64,000 nucleotides of DNA, from NCBI RefSeq assembly GCF_030848805.1, contig NC_092359.1:22239205-22303204 (forward strand). The letters are read 5' to 3'. This document shows positions 25,990 through 39,405 of this stretch, one piece after another (position 1 is the stretch's first letter; each line of letters opens with the position of its first letter). The notes beneath the pieces were generated by a model. It searched no databases and was not told the origin of the DNA. It was given only the letters and a program-made list of their open reading frames with translations. Both the position numbers and the translations under genes were made by a program. This stretch comes from Temnothorax longispinosus. Its lineage: Eukaryota; Arthropoda; Insecta; Hymenoptera; Formicidae.

Positions 25990-28900
25990 ATTTCTTCCCG
26001 CCTAGTTGAGAAGCCGAGGGTACGATGATTACTTAAGATCTCGTGCTTTCTGATTTAAGATTATCCGTTGAAAAGTGGAAGGCTGTAAAAAAGCTTCCCG
26101 GCGAAGATTAGTTCGCAACCCTACTTTTTTTACTTGTCGACTTTTTCATGTAAATCGACACGAACAAAAAATAAATAATCTATATATAGCTATTTTTCAT
26201 TTTGCACTTGTTATTACTCCTCCAAATAATAGCGTTAATTAGAAAGTTTCAAGTTTATCGCATTTTGTGCAGTCAAAAATTCATAATAAGATATTAATTG
26301 AGATTTTGTATTATAGACATCTAACTGTAACTACTAAATAACTAACAAAAATTTATTATAAATTATAATATTTATAATTTGTATTATAATATACAAAAGA
26401 ATTAATGTTAGAAGTGTGAGCGGTCAATGGTCCAATTTCTTTATAACATTTAAGAAACTTATATATTTTATCATATCTTTTCGTTTAAGCAGTTAATAGT
26501 AAATAACACAGCTACTTTACTTCGTAAAAAAACACAAAAATAAAAAACATTATTATTAATAAACTGATAAAATAATATTGTAACATCTCTTGTTGAATAT
26601 AAACGGAATTATTACTCCTTGATTAAACATAAATAAATTGTATTTGTGTCAAATAATTGATAACTTTATTACTCCTCCCGAATAAAATAATGTCAAACCG
26701 ATAGCAATAATGTACGTTTATATTATAGTATGAAATATCAATAATGTTTTATGTTAATTTTGATTAATATTTAAATATTTTGTTGTTAATTTTGTGTTTA
26801 ATACTTAAAATATAAGTTTTCCATTAAGTTTGATAAATATGTATAATGAGTAATTTAAAAGTTAAAGCAACAAAGACATATATCAATTATATTAATATTC
26901 ATATCTATTCTATTCTTTGTTTAGATCGATAAAAAATTGTCCTATATTTTAAGCTAGATATTTTATATAAGATATATAAAAAAACAATGCTCCAGCTCTA
27001 TCAATTTATCTTTGATTATTCATTATTTTGGTATGAATTCGTGTTGTACGATAAAATCGGTAATTCCATTTCAACGGCATATTTAAGCAAAACTAGAGAT
27101 TGGAACAATCGAAAGCGTCGTCCTCCGGATTGACTAAATTATCTCCCGTTGCAATTCTCCCGGAGAATGAATCATCTTTTATCTCTGGAACTCTTTTCTG
27201 GAGAAAGATTATCGTTTCGAATTCACCGGATATTATTTGTAGATAGTGGAGAATGCTATGCCATTATTCTCCTTGTGTTGTCATACAAATGCGCGAAAAC
27301 TGAGGAAGTAAGGAATAATAGAACTGTTAAAAGATTGAGGACCCGTACTGTATTGCACTTCATTCTATGTTTCATAATGCTACTTAAAACTCTATTATTT
27401 TAAAGATTTCATGTTTTAAAAAAGAAGATTCTACATTAGCTCATTTGACAAAGAACAATTTCAATGTCTTATAAAATAATATACTGTTAAAAAAATCTAT
27501 TACTTTTCAACAATTTATAATTTTTGTTAACATAGATTGAGCAACATAAACAACATTATTAAATATAATATACCCGGTTATACACACAGTAAAACAAAAA
27601 ATTGTATAATAAGTAGATAATATCTAAAATTGTTTTTTTTTAAATAGGAAAAATCTAAATTAGACTTAATTAAGTTATAAGACAATAATAATAAGAGATA
27701 AATTGCACATCTTTACGCATTAAAACCATATAAACATTTAACTTAATGTTAAAAAAATGTTCAAATTGCTGCTTCAGATATTATGCGACATGTTGGGTAT
27801 TGTGCTATTAATGCTAATAGGACCTTTATGTGTCGCAGTACGTATCTCAACTTGAGTCTATTATAGAATTTACCTAAATGTGAGAAATCGGTAGAAAGGT
27901 TAATAAAAGGACTCGACAAAGAGAGAATGAGCTATTGCTTGAAGAAGGAAAATTTTGAATAAATTGCAACATGTTCACCGTCAGTGTGGTTTAGTTGTTG
28001 CTAAGTATTACTATCGATTAGTAGGGAAAAAAAAGAAGTGAAAGAGTAGATGAAGATGCGTTTCGATGCTTTTGAGATGTCGTTTCTATTAAATGGTATT
28101 TTTTACTTTAAAATTAAATTGATATACGATTACATCTCTATTATCTATAGCCTACTATCTATGTACGTCTTAATTCATCAATAAAAATTATTTGATAATA
28201 TTTTATCATATTTAATTGATGGAAATATGCGAAGTGTCGATGAAAGTACTCGAAGTTGCGTGCTATCTGCATAACAATTTTATTTTATTAGTTTGAAAAT
28301 TTATGTTTATAGTAACTGGTTAAGTGGTGCTAAAAAATAAGTATCACATAAGTAAGCCTCGTGGGAAGCTTGAAAAAATACGAAGTACGGGAGTAGGAGT
28401 AAAGTAAAAATACGAGTAGTCAAGTAAATAAAAAATTCACATTTAAAATAGTATAAAAAATTCACTTATGAGTCATCGGCTTATCATCAATAATGTAGGC
28501 ATGTAATATAATTAATTATAATATACGTGCTACTGTGTTAAGGTGTGCACTTGGATAAAAAACGAATAAAAAAACAATAAAATACCGCGCTGTTAGTACT
28601 TTCAGCACGTTTTGAATATAACTAACGTCTTTTCTGTTGATATTAATTTATGTACTTCTGCAAAATGTAAAGCATTTATCCATCAACTAATTTTTGCATT
28701 TGTCGGCAAAAATTTATTTATCGTAAGTATGCAGAATGTTCTATAAGTGACATACTTTTTCTAATTCAAATAATTTTTTCATTCTTTAACGTTGGAGTAA
28801 AAGATTTTTGAAAATTTTTTAGATTTTGTAAATACTTTAGTGTCATGTCTGAGATTTTTTATAGACGCTATATTTATTAAGAAGATTGTCAGAAAATATC

Positions 28901-29110
28901 TTAATGTAATAACATAATATCTCAAAATATAATAAATAATATCTCTCAAATATGCTAAAGTTAAATATAAAAAGCTATGAAAACGATCCTTTTACGAATG
29001 GCATTATTTTTTTAATTGTGTAATATATTTTTACTGAATTATAAATTCAAACACAATAAGATATTTTGTGTTAATTGGATTCACAAAACAGATTGTTAAA
29101 ACCATTTTTG
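25990..29110. other. AT-rich non-coding stretch
   Basis: No gene is supported. The 84-codon frame at 27149-27403 is unrecognised and ends in low-complexity residues. A slightly GC-richer piece at 27060-27250 repeats TCTCCCGGAGAA-like motifs. Confidence 0.5.
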
Positions 29111-29119
29111 CTGTGAATA

Positions 29120-29470
29120 GGAATATTCGGCGGCGGATCGATCATGTCCAACGATGAGATCGAGGCAGTGCGATTTTATTCATTTCTGCAACGATGGCGG
29201 TCGGCTAAGTGGTGCTCCGGGACATCCTGAGTGGACGAAACCTCTTCGTGTAGGGACGAACGAATGGAGAGAGCCGTGAAGAAGAAAAAGGAAGTGACGA
29301 AAGGTAGATTGCTGACTGGTTGAAAAATTAATGGGTCGAGTGTCGGGTTGGGTCGACGCGGGTGTGGGGAATTCAAAGGGCAGTACCGCGAGTTTTGGTC
29401 GAGCTGTCGTTATAGAACGGCTTCGTTTAAATAAATTTTCCCGTCGACTGGATCTACTATATAGCATTCG
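29120..29470. other. GC-richer island with a short ATG frame
   Basis: This island is CpG-rich and purine-rich on the plus strand. It carries a 28-codon plus-strand frame at 29144-29230 (starts MSNDEIEAVRFYSFLQRW) with an upstream in-frame stop. Two minus-strand frames (66 and 95 codons) overlap in different phases. None resembles a family I know. A promoter, an untranslated exon or a conserved non-coding element are all possible. Confidence 0.25.
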
Positions 29471-32400
29471 CTTTTCTTTCTAAGCTTTGTCCATTCTAAA
29501 CGCTTTCAGCATGCGATTAATATTTATTTCTTCTTTCTCTTTTTGCATTGCATATATGTGTGTTTCTCTCGAAATATAGATAAATGCAATATTATGTAGA
29601 ATATAAGTCACATATAAATTAAGAAAAATTAGATCCTTTATCCGACAATGTAAATTGTTCCATTAAAAAAAATTGAAGTACTTAAAAACAATCAAATCTC
29701 GAAATAATAGCTGGAAAATCAAATAATAATGGACAGATGATAAATAACAAAGATAGATATAATTAGAAAAGGCTGAAGGATTATGCAACATTTTCTTTTT
29801 TAGACAAAATTCTGCTGCTTTTGCCTCTTGTATTCACCAATGTTATCATTCTTTCATCTTGCGGATTTTTGCTTTTGCATGCCTTTGCTCGAGGCAGACT
29901 AGAAAATTACAAGATAACATGGACGCGAACATATTATGCGTGCATGTAGCTAGGCACAGCATGCTGCGACACGGCCAATTTTATCTCTAGCGAAGTGAGC
30001 TTCCTGGGCGCAACATGTTCCTTAATTACGATAGAGATACAGCGCTAAGCGCTCGTCTGTTAGCATCTATGTAACAGTAACGCTTAATTCTAATAAACAC
30101 CTCAGGTTCTCTCTGATTAGCGAGCTGTAAGACAAACAAGATAAACTGATCTCACAACCTGTAATACCTAGAAATAAATTTATAGTAAATTTATATTATA
30201 TTATAAATTATATTATTAATTTTCTTCAAGTGTACATCTTTATTCAATATGTACTTAGTTAATGTATAAAAAACTTTTTCAATCCTATATAAAAGTAATT
30301 AAATACTAAAAATTGAAATAATTATAAATTTATGTGCTTTAATAGCTTATATTTAATTAAAATTTAATATAACAAATATATTGAAAAGCAGTTATAAATA
30401 ATTTACTGAAACGTAATAGAATGATTATATTTCTATAAACATGAAACAATGTTTTGTGTACATTTGTAATTAATTTTACGTGTCAAAACAATAGATATAT
30501 GTACAAGATATCAATGTCTTGATATCTGATATATCCAGTTGTACATTATTTATAGAGACAAAAATAGCCAGTACTCCAAGCTTTAATTACGAAAGAAGCA
30601 AGAGATAAAGATTGCAGATTATTATCAAAAATTAATGACGTGAAGAGATCTTTTGATAAATCTTTACATTGTTAAAATGTAACATGAACGAATAAAAATA
30701 GTGGCAGTGATAAAGTTACGTACAAGCTTATCGATTAATTTCACTGATGTTACGCCCTTCAGAAAAAATATAAATATCACGCATTATATAAAACCGATAT
30801 TATTACGCAACTAATTGTAAGTTTTAATAAATTAAAAGAGAGCAAAAGAGAGAAGACAGTTTTTTCAATAAAGATGTCTCAAATATCAAAAGAAAAATTG
30901 TTGCTTTATCATAATATTAATTATTGTTTAGTAGATAAGTTTATAAAATAATGTAAAAATATTAATCTGTCTGATTGATGTTATTAGCCGTTATTTTAGC
31001 CTAGTTATATACTTGTAACAAAGTTTATAAACATGACGTAATTATGTCAAATGGAAACAAAATTACACAAAACAAAGTTGCAAATTGCTAATACAGGGAA
31101 TTTATAATAATTTTGCAAATAGCTTAATGCAACGTTATTTTTATGTTGTAATGTAAAAGAATCTCATTACTTAAAAATTATGTATGATGCTGTTACGAAA
31201 CGCATGAAACAAGTTCTAGTACGCCAATTCAACCTCATAGTTGCTCGCGGATGCATAGAGGTTCTCTAATGAACGTGATGAAACGCTCGTATGCATTCAA
31301 AAGCGCTTCCGACAGATTACTTACATGTTGTAAACGTGTTATATAATTCTTGAGCTCTCTTATGAGATGGTAAATATAAAAAACTTAATTGGATATACGT
31401 CAAAGTTACTGATGCGACATAAAAGAGTGAAGTCATCCTATCAATCCGTCATATGAGATGAGAAGAGATCATCCATCCTGCATCAATGATTTTACGGATC
31501 ATATGACGCCATTCTCGTTGTTGTCCGTCGAAGCCGAAACCTCGTTTGATTGATGACATTGCACATTCGTTCGATATGCGCTTATTATTCTAACGGGTGA
31601 CTTGCCATATTTCTATCTTTCATCTAACTCTTTTAATCCGTAACAAAAAATAAAATCTGTCTCACTACACTATTTCTGCTGCATATATATTTTTACTTGT
31701 CAATATTTATATTCTTGTGATTAATCGCTTATACATTTCTTTTTTAGAAGAATTTGTAGTGTATAGATAAATCCAACTATCGAAGAATTAGATATAATAT
31801 TTCATTGTATAACTTTATTTCTATTTTTTAATTTCTAATTTATATTATTGTTCACGCAATAAATGTCTTTAGATAAGAAAATTTGTGTTTCTTTAATTCT
31901 GAATGCTTTCGCTTTCCTTCGTTGAAACCCGCTATTTTCCAGTTACAGTTTCTAAAGTAATTCTTTAAATAACTCTTTGTGAGAATAGTAATGCAATATT
32001 ATAATAGTATAAAGAAGACAAATCATCTGAGATATGTGAAGATTTCATTTAAAACAATTATATTTAATTTATCTTAAAAAGAATAGCAAATGAAAAAAAT
32101 AAATTCCTATTAATTAGGGCTTTTTCTAAAAATTTCTGCATAGTAAACAATGTTATTTCTTTAAAATGTAAACTTTTATACAAATACTTTTATAAAAATT
32201 TTTTGTGTTTTATCTATATTATCTATATTACTATGTTCGGCTGTAAGATAAAGACATTATACTTATATTCGTAAGATATTTGTCGTATAGAATGTTTAAT
32301 TAATTTAAAGAGCATTCCAGGCGAAAATTTGCATTATTGAGATATCTTGGACGGTGCAAATATGCAAGGTATTTAAATATCTCGCCGAAACATTACGATT

Positions 32401-35120
32401 TCACTATTACCGGTAATGATGCTGGCCCGGAAAAGGAAAACAGTCATCTTGGCTCGATCGTGAAGCCTTTGTTGGTTTAGCGTACGAGGTGCATTTTGGA
32501 TTTGGAATCGAGCCAAGACATTCCTCTGACAGACTTATAGGATCGTGTGTTCACTGTATAATGCCCAGGCCGACGAATTCTTATCGATCATTTCAATGAA
32601 CTTTGGTTTACTCAGAAAGCTTTGAGGATGAGAGTGATGCAACATTATCTGTGCGCGCTTTTAGCGTTGATAACCTCGCAAAAAGTATTAGAGAGAAGAA
32701 TGTTATATTCTTATAGAATTAATATTTCTATGTGTGCAATCTTAAAATATGTACTTATACTTTACGTATATTTTGGCCCGAAATTTCGAAAGCATAAGTA
32801 TTCTTGAGACAGCATTTCACGCCTGGGGTACTTACCTGAAAAAGAAAGAAAAATACAATGTGAGTATTAAAAAATATTATTCTTACCAATATATTATATA
32901 TATTACTTATGTATATTATTCTCTTATTTACAATTACTTTTATTTCTAAAATCTCTCTGTCATTAAATTTATCATTACGCCAAACAGTGTGATAAGATTC
33001 TAAATTAATCATTACATGGATTATAGAAGATTCTTAAAAATTAGCGCGCAAAATGTTAATTTTTATAATAATATAAAATTATATATATACATATATTTAA
33101 ATATATATTATTAATTTATTAAAAAAAAATGTCTGTTAAAACAGAAACGCAAAAGATTGACATGTATGTGCATTTGCATTGGATAAACAAATTGTGCAAA
33201 CGAAATGTTCCCGAATAAGCAATTTTATTTCACAACGAATTGACTAGTAAGCAGTAATTTTCGAACTACGCTAATGCATAGCATGGCAATAGTACCAGAC
33301 CTAAATAGATGTATACTAGAGAGATAGAGCTATCTGATACACTTCGAATTATCCCGTGCAAATGATGTGACGAATGTAATAGACTGCTTCGGAGTTGATG
33401 AATTTCTATCAGGTATCCTTGCCCGGAATACCGCAGAAACTTCGTAATTTCTATATATATTTCGAGCGGAGCAACCGCTAAATTTCAAAGTTAATCACAC
33501 GAAATTGCTTGAGGACTCTTAATGAGCACAGGACATTCTACACAGTACTGTAAACTACTCTCAACACACGTATCATGATAGTTAACCATTCTGCTCATAT
33601 TATTAAATTGACAATATATAATTTGAAAAAAAGTTAAATACGCCTATAAAAATAAATAACTCTTTAAAGGCAACGTGATAAAATACAATACTTATGTGCA
33701 ATACGTTTGGAAAAATATACTCAAGATTACTTCGGAGAATGTGGGTTCCCAATCGAAAATGTTCTATTCTGACTCCTCTATACACCCCTTAAAAGTTTAT
33801 TAATAACCTTTTAAATCACGCTGTATATTATTAAAATTCATTTTATTTAATATGTCAAAATTCGTACAATTTCCGAAATATTATTACTTTACATTTAAGC
33901 ATTGGGCTAGAATTGTTCTAACAGTAAATTTAACTAACTGAAATGGACACTGTTTTGTTTTGTACATTTGTCTACAGTGTTGATGTTTCTTCAACTGAGC
34001 AAAAAGCTCGCCAATTCAAAGGAAAATTTCAGGTCAACGCAAAATGGTAGAGAAACGCGGTTAGAGACAATATAATTGCAAATCGTGCGAATTTTAATTG
34101 TTATCAAACTATCAAAAATTGTGGTAACTCAATTGTCACTAACTCCAATACTTTTATAAATATGATAAAAAAACAATTTAGACTTTGTTGTACACCTTGT
34201 AACAAGTTTCCAATATTTATTCTAAAATAAGTTACTTTTATGAATGCCAAATTAAATTTTTAATTCTTAATCGCATTGCAATTGATCAAAATAATTTACA
34301 TCAAAATAATTTACATGGATTTAGACCAGAAAAGAGCGACGTCGCCAATTTTAAAACTAAAATATAGTCGTCACATCACTATTCTGAGTTGTACACGTGG
34401 AGCCTTTTTGAATTTATAAATGAAACGAAACATTTGCCTTACAAATATTTGACGCAGAAGCAGCGCATAAATCGAATCATACACTGTCTCTCTCTCTCTC
34501 TATCATAGCTTGTTCTGCTGAGTATCGTAAATGCTATTGGCTCGATACAATCCGATTATGGACTTGTCAGCATAATGATATTACCGCTATAAAACTATGT
34601 GCACTCATTTAATAACAATGTAGGAAACTTTGCTCGTAAATAACGTAGTTGTTATCTTTTATTATAAGCGTAAAATTTATGTAAGCGGTAAACTAGCTAA
34701 AATACATCTTTCATGTTGCCAAGTCCGCATTTTTCTAGAACTGCTTTGTTTTCTTTCTATTGTATATTTTACAGCAAAGAATTTAACATTTCTTCTCTTT
34801 TCGCGAGATATTTGTCATATCAAAATTCATAGTCGTTTTTCTCATGTACGATATGTCTTTCTGTGTGTATTATACGCGATAAAAGAATGTTGATTTATAG
34901 AAGAATATAAATGTGTCTTGATTAACAGATTTAACTATAGCGAAAATTTAGGAATGCAAAAGATCAAAAGCAGAACAATATATATTCGTTATCTAACTCA
35001 AATAAAAGTTGATCCTAAATCAAGATTACTTCAGCTTTAAGTTATTAACTTTTACTCACACTGAGAATGCAAAAATATATCCTTTGAAGGAGTTTAATTT
35101 CTACATTATAAAAAATATTG
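29471..35120. other. AT-rich non-coding stretch
   Basis: No gene is supported in these 5.6 kb. Small features are a 15-bp perfect tandem (ATCAAAATAATTTAC) at 34285-34314, a (TC)n run at 34487-34501, and a 10-bp inverted pair at 31447/31499. GC-richer patches lie at 29900-30080, 31240-31560 and 32330-32600 without convincing frames. Confidence 0.5.
31447..31508. repeat. Spaced 10-bp inverted repeat
   Basis: CGTCATATGA at 31447-31456 is matched by TCATATGACG at 31499-31508, with 42 bases between. The core CATATG is an E-box. It may be chance. Confidence 0.5.
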
Positions 35121-35230
35121 GAACAATGTTTTTCTCATATAGATATAGCTCATGCAGATGAATCCTGATGATCCTGATGCATCGGCGAAATTTATCGGAG
35201 CTGTAACACGCGTAAATATCCGCGGTTTAA

Positions 35231-35608
35231 ACTCGTCGCGAAATATTTGGATTTTGTCGGATCCGTCGCACCGTTGGACGTGTAGTATCAAGCGGCGTGG
35301 CGCGCAACAGTGACGTTTCATCCATTATCGATAACCATCGGCACGTTAGCAGCGCTAACAAAAATGGGAGTGTTACGTATAGTGTCGCGTGTACGGGCGA
35401 GCTTTATCAAATGCTGAATAGCGGAAGAAAACCGAACGACAACGGCAACGACTCATTTCTCGCCTGCCGCGATCCATTATTGTCGCCCGACTTGTCACTT
35501 TATCGGGGCCCTATGTTTAATTCTCATTCCGCCGCGCGTCGTTCCGCAGACTTTGTCGTTATAACGGCGGAGAATGTGATGCGTATTTTTCTACCATATC
35601 CGTCGTAG
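35231..35608 (+). CDS. Open frame in GC island, doubtful
   Basis: After a TAA at 35228-35230 the plus strand stays open for 125 codons to a TAG at 35606-35608. The first ATG lies well inside the frame, so as it stands it would need to be an internal exon. The product is polar (stretches such as SSIIDNHRHVSSANKNGSVT) with no motif I recognise. The island (35150-35790) is GC-richer and stop codons are rarer there, and frames on the other strand are also open, which favours chance or a regulatory island. Confidence 0.13.
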   Translation, partial: TRREIFGFCRIRRTVGRVVSSGVARNSDVSSIIDNHRHVSSANKNGSVTYSVACTGELYQMLNSGRKPNDNGNDSFLACRDPLLSPDLSLYRGPMFNSHSAARRSADFVVITAENVMRIFLPYPS

Positions 35609-35799
35609 TGATGTATCGTCCGGCTCGTCTATACCCTGTAACGATGTCGTTTGTTTCTTCCCAGACGTATGTTCCCGTTGCGATATTTTTAACACAAATA
35701 AGAAAACGAAATTGAAAAACTTTGACGTATCGCGACGTCAACGGCAATATCTTTACCCGCTTTACCGAGTTCTGACGCGGTACCTGAGACATATATTTG

Positions 35800-38480
35800 A
35801 TACGACTAAACAAGATTGTTTGTCACATAATTTTAAACATTTATGTAGAGAATCGGAATTACGTATCATTATTATAGGATTTTATTTATGGAAATTGTTT
35901 AGTAAAGAAAATATCTGTTTTAATATTATACACGGTTTTACTAAAATATGTAAAAATTAAGCTAATTCAGGAAAATAATTATGTTAGACTATCAAGATAA
36001 TTATGCAAAACATTCAAATAATCAGTTTGAGTGTTCCATATAATTATTTAGAGAGATAGTTTAATATAATTATTTTCAGATATGTATCTAGGTACTTTTT
36101 TTAGATACTTCAATAAAACCGTTCTTTCCATATACGGCTAAAAAATAAATGATTATATCACGAAACAGTATAATGCAGCTCAATTAGCGACTCGTCGTTT
36201 AAATTATTTTACCGGGAATGCACTCTATATTTTAACGGTTCATATTTTCAGTTCTTTTCAGACTTTGTGCAATTCCGTAATGAAATCTATTGTTGAAAAA
36301 TCGACCAATCAATCATCGATCGGCTGCATTCTATGGTACGCAAATCCAATCATACTATCAGTCGTGCAATCGACCCCATTTTATCTGTAGCGAGAACTGA
36401 TTGAAATGAACTAAAAGCCCATTTTTTCGTTGCCTAGAAACAGAGAGAAAATTAATTATCACAGTGCAAACGACACGCCGTTTCACGCGCTGAGAGGAAT
36501 ATTATTAGTTCCAATTACAAGAAGATTGTTGAAAAAGAATATATATGTATTTTTCTTTGTTACACGTAATAATATTATTACTTGACGTTCATTCATACAT
36601 TACTTATTATCTTTGCGCACATTTGCCGTTTTTACATCAATGCAGTTTATTTGCTCAAGAACTGCAGTTTAATTTTATATAGAATCTGTGCAAGCACGTG
36701 TGTGTGAAAGACTTGTTTTTTGTTTTGAGATTTTGTTTGTGCAGAATAGAATGAGTTTCCCCTTACATTGGTAAATTTATACATTTCGAAAGATGTTTAT
36801 ATTATTATATGTTTATATTTATATTGGCCCTTTGCCAAATCAATTAAAATAGCAAAACATATATGTTTAATACGATCGAAGAAGCTCAACACTTATTTTG
36901 CCAATTATTAATTAGTAATTAATTATTATTAAATTATTAATTTTACAAATTGAACAATTTCTAAGATAATTGAGAATCAGAAGTTTGACTGTGTTGTAAT
37001 TTTCGTAAAAAAATAATTAACTATTTTGATCTTAAAAAATAATTAACTTTAAAATAAAAATAAGAGAGATAGTATTCTGATTTAAACTTAATATTGTAAT
37101 TCTAATTGAGTACCGAGTGATATTACTAAACAGAAATTGAAACGCATCGTTGAATAATGTACTAATAATTTAAGCATTAATTAAATGTATAGCTTTATTA
37201 ATAAATTCAATCTGTAATTTTAAACACAATGCTCGATCGCATAACTACGCATTATACGTAGAAATATCATATTAGCTAAACATAATACACAGGCACACAC
37301 ACAAAAAGCGATTCAATAATTTGTAATTATTGAAGATCGGATGTGTTTTTACAACTAGTTAGATATTATTATTATAATTTTTCTAATTAAATTTTATTCT
37401 AATGTCAAATTTTACTTTATTTTTTTGTAAAAATCAAAACAAAGAACGCCTAAAATAAAAATCTTAATTATTGTTTTTATGAAAAAAATATTTATTCAAT
37501 TCTGTCAATTAAACAAAATTGATTGCTAATTTTATACGTGAAGTGAAAGTAGAACGTCAGAACGACACCTTGGCGATGCTTGAATTCCCCATAAGCCCGA
37601 TAAATCGAGAACGTTTCCAGGCTCTGGAGAGAACGCGGCTCATCCCGGCTTCTCATAAATTCCCAACATTCACGGTACGACATTTACGTGGGCGCAAGTC
37701 TGCTCGAAGTTTTGCTTCGCGGTTATGCGACTCGCAACGTATATGCGAAATTTTCCCTTAGATGCATTATGCTGTATTCGTGACATGACCATTCGAATCT
37801 GATATTATAACAGTTTTTCTTAAAAAAAAATATATATATATAGATAGGTATTAAGAGAATATAAAGACATTTAACGCAAACTAATCTTAATTTGTTTTAC
37901 GTGTCATAAAATTATTCTAATTTGCATTTAAAAATTATGTAAATTGTACTTGTTTATTACATTTTTAGGGTAATTACATATTTAAATAATACTTTAATAA
38001 TATAGCAAATAAAATATATTTGTTACTATTAAAAGTTAAATTTGTAGAAATTAATTATATAAAAATATACATGCTATATAGAATATATTGTACGATTGTT
38101 TTTACCCTATCACGTCTTTCGCAATTTTTCTCAATAAAATAAATTATATCATCACATTTTATATATTTTATATTATGCGATTTTTCATGTGCTGCATGTG
38201 TCATATCTCATATTACAAAAACAGCTTGCAGATTATTTAATTTTCTGAAATACAAAACGTTTTAACTTTTTAATTCTTTATAATCGTGGAAATAAAAAGA
38301 ATCCTTTGGGAGAGCTCATTTTTTAAATCTTTTTTGTGATAGGTCTCATATACTGTCGTATCTCGTATCGAATGATATTTACTTGATGTCATGTGCTCGC
38401 AGCTTACGACCACCGTGTCGATGTGAACAAAAGAACGGATATAAATCTGTAAAATCAATACCATTCGTGCCCCACTGTCG
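35800..38480. other. AT-rich non-coding stretch
   Basis: No gene is supported. Overlapping frames on both strands at 37492-37761, in a small GC-richer patch, are unrecognised. Confidence 0.5.
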
Positions 38481-38667
38481 ATACTAATTGTGTGTTACGC
38501 GGTGTACAACGCATCCTCTCGTATAATACACAACACCACAGTGAATTAGCGAAGATTACAGTGGCCATCGGTTGTTTGTTTATGAGTATCACGATCTCGG
38601 ACTATTTTTTATTTCGAACACGTATGCTATCGCGCCGTTCTGCTGATGATGGTTTGTTACCGGCGTA

Positions 38668-38733
38668 ATGAAAACACCATCTGGTGCCATTTTGTGTGTT
38701 GCCATAAATAACGACCCGAAGCTATTGCAGCAG
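38668..38733 (+). CDS. Candidate first coding exon
   Basis: An ATG at 38668 opens 22 codons (MKTPSGAILCVAINNDPKLL plus two Gln) that run directly into CAG|GTAAGA at 38733/38734, a near-ideal 5' splice site in phase 0. In-frame TGA codons lie just upstream, so this would be the initiating exon. The 200 bases before it are GC-richer than their surroundings, as expected of a promoter or 5' UTR. The protein is not recognised. A donor this good is expected about once per window by chance, and the next exon was not found. Confidence 0.22.
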
Positions 38734-38817
38734 GTAAGATTCAAGCAATGTGGTTGAAGTTGAAGTTACGCACGTAACAAGTTACAACAGATATACTCGT
38801 AATAGGGGTATGTAATT

Positions 38818-39162
38818 GTGTCGACGTATTTCAATACGGAATTGCAAGTGAAAACTTCCACTTTATTATTCCTTCCAATATTTATTCGTCAGGCACTGAA
38901 AAACGTTTGCACATTTACCTCTGTAAAAGCGTGGTCATTAAAACCGAACGTATTTCCTGCATTTCCACTTATTGTTAGCTGTTTGCTCAGAGCAACATCC
39001 ATTCAGAAGGACTGGTTGAAAAAAATATACGAACAGCGACAAACACAAAAACTCAATAATCACTTTATAAACTTTCACCAAAAAAAAATAATGTCATTTT
39101 TGGACTTAATAATTTTTCTTTGTAATTTTGTATTATACTTAATAGAAAGTGCAGGGAAATAA
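38818..39162 (+). other. Open frame, probably chance
   Basis: A 114-codon frame starting at a GTG, with hydrophobic low-complexity ends and no recognisable domain. It lies downstream of the candidate exon donor in what would be intron. Confidence 0.3.
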
Positions 39163-39204
39163 TTCAGATATCATTCGAGTCAAAACATCCCAGTCATAAA
39201 ATTA

Positions 39205-39403
39205 CACGACAAAAAGATTAGCTACTGTAGCAAATTTAGTGACACCTAACCTTTTTTTGCAGCGAGAGGTATACTTTTTACAATGAGAGCTATAATTTAG
39301 CAATAGTAGCAAAACCTTTTGCTCTTGCTGCAAAAAAATGTTAGCTGTTCCTATTTTACAACTCAATTCTCTATAGTAGGTAAGCTAATCTTTTTTTTCC
39401 GTG
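39205..39403. mobile_element. MITE-like element with nested inverted repeats
   Basis: The left end starts CACGACAAAAAGATTAGCTA. The right end is the reverse complement of CACGGAAAAAAAAGATTAGC. TA dinucleotides flank both ends (39203-39204 and 39404-39405), which fits a TA target-site duplication as used by Tc1/mariner-type elements. Inside is a second inverted pair, CTAACCTTTTTTTGCAGCGA near 39246 and its near complement ending at 39344. About 199 bp, non-coding, non-autonomous. Confidence 0.7.
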
Positions 39404-39405
39404 TA

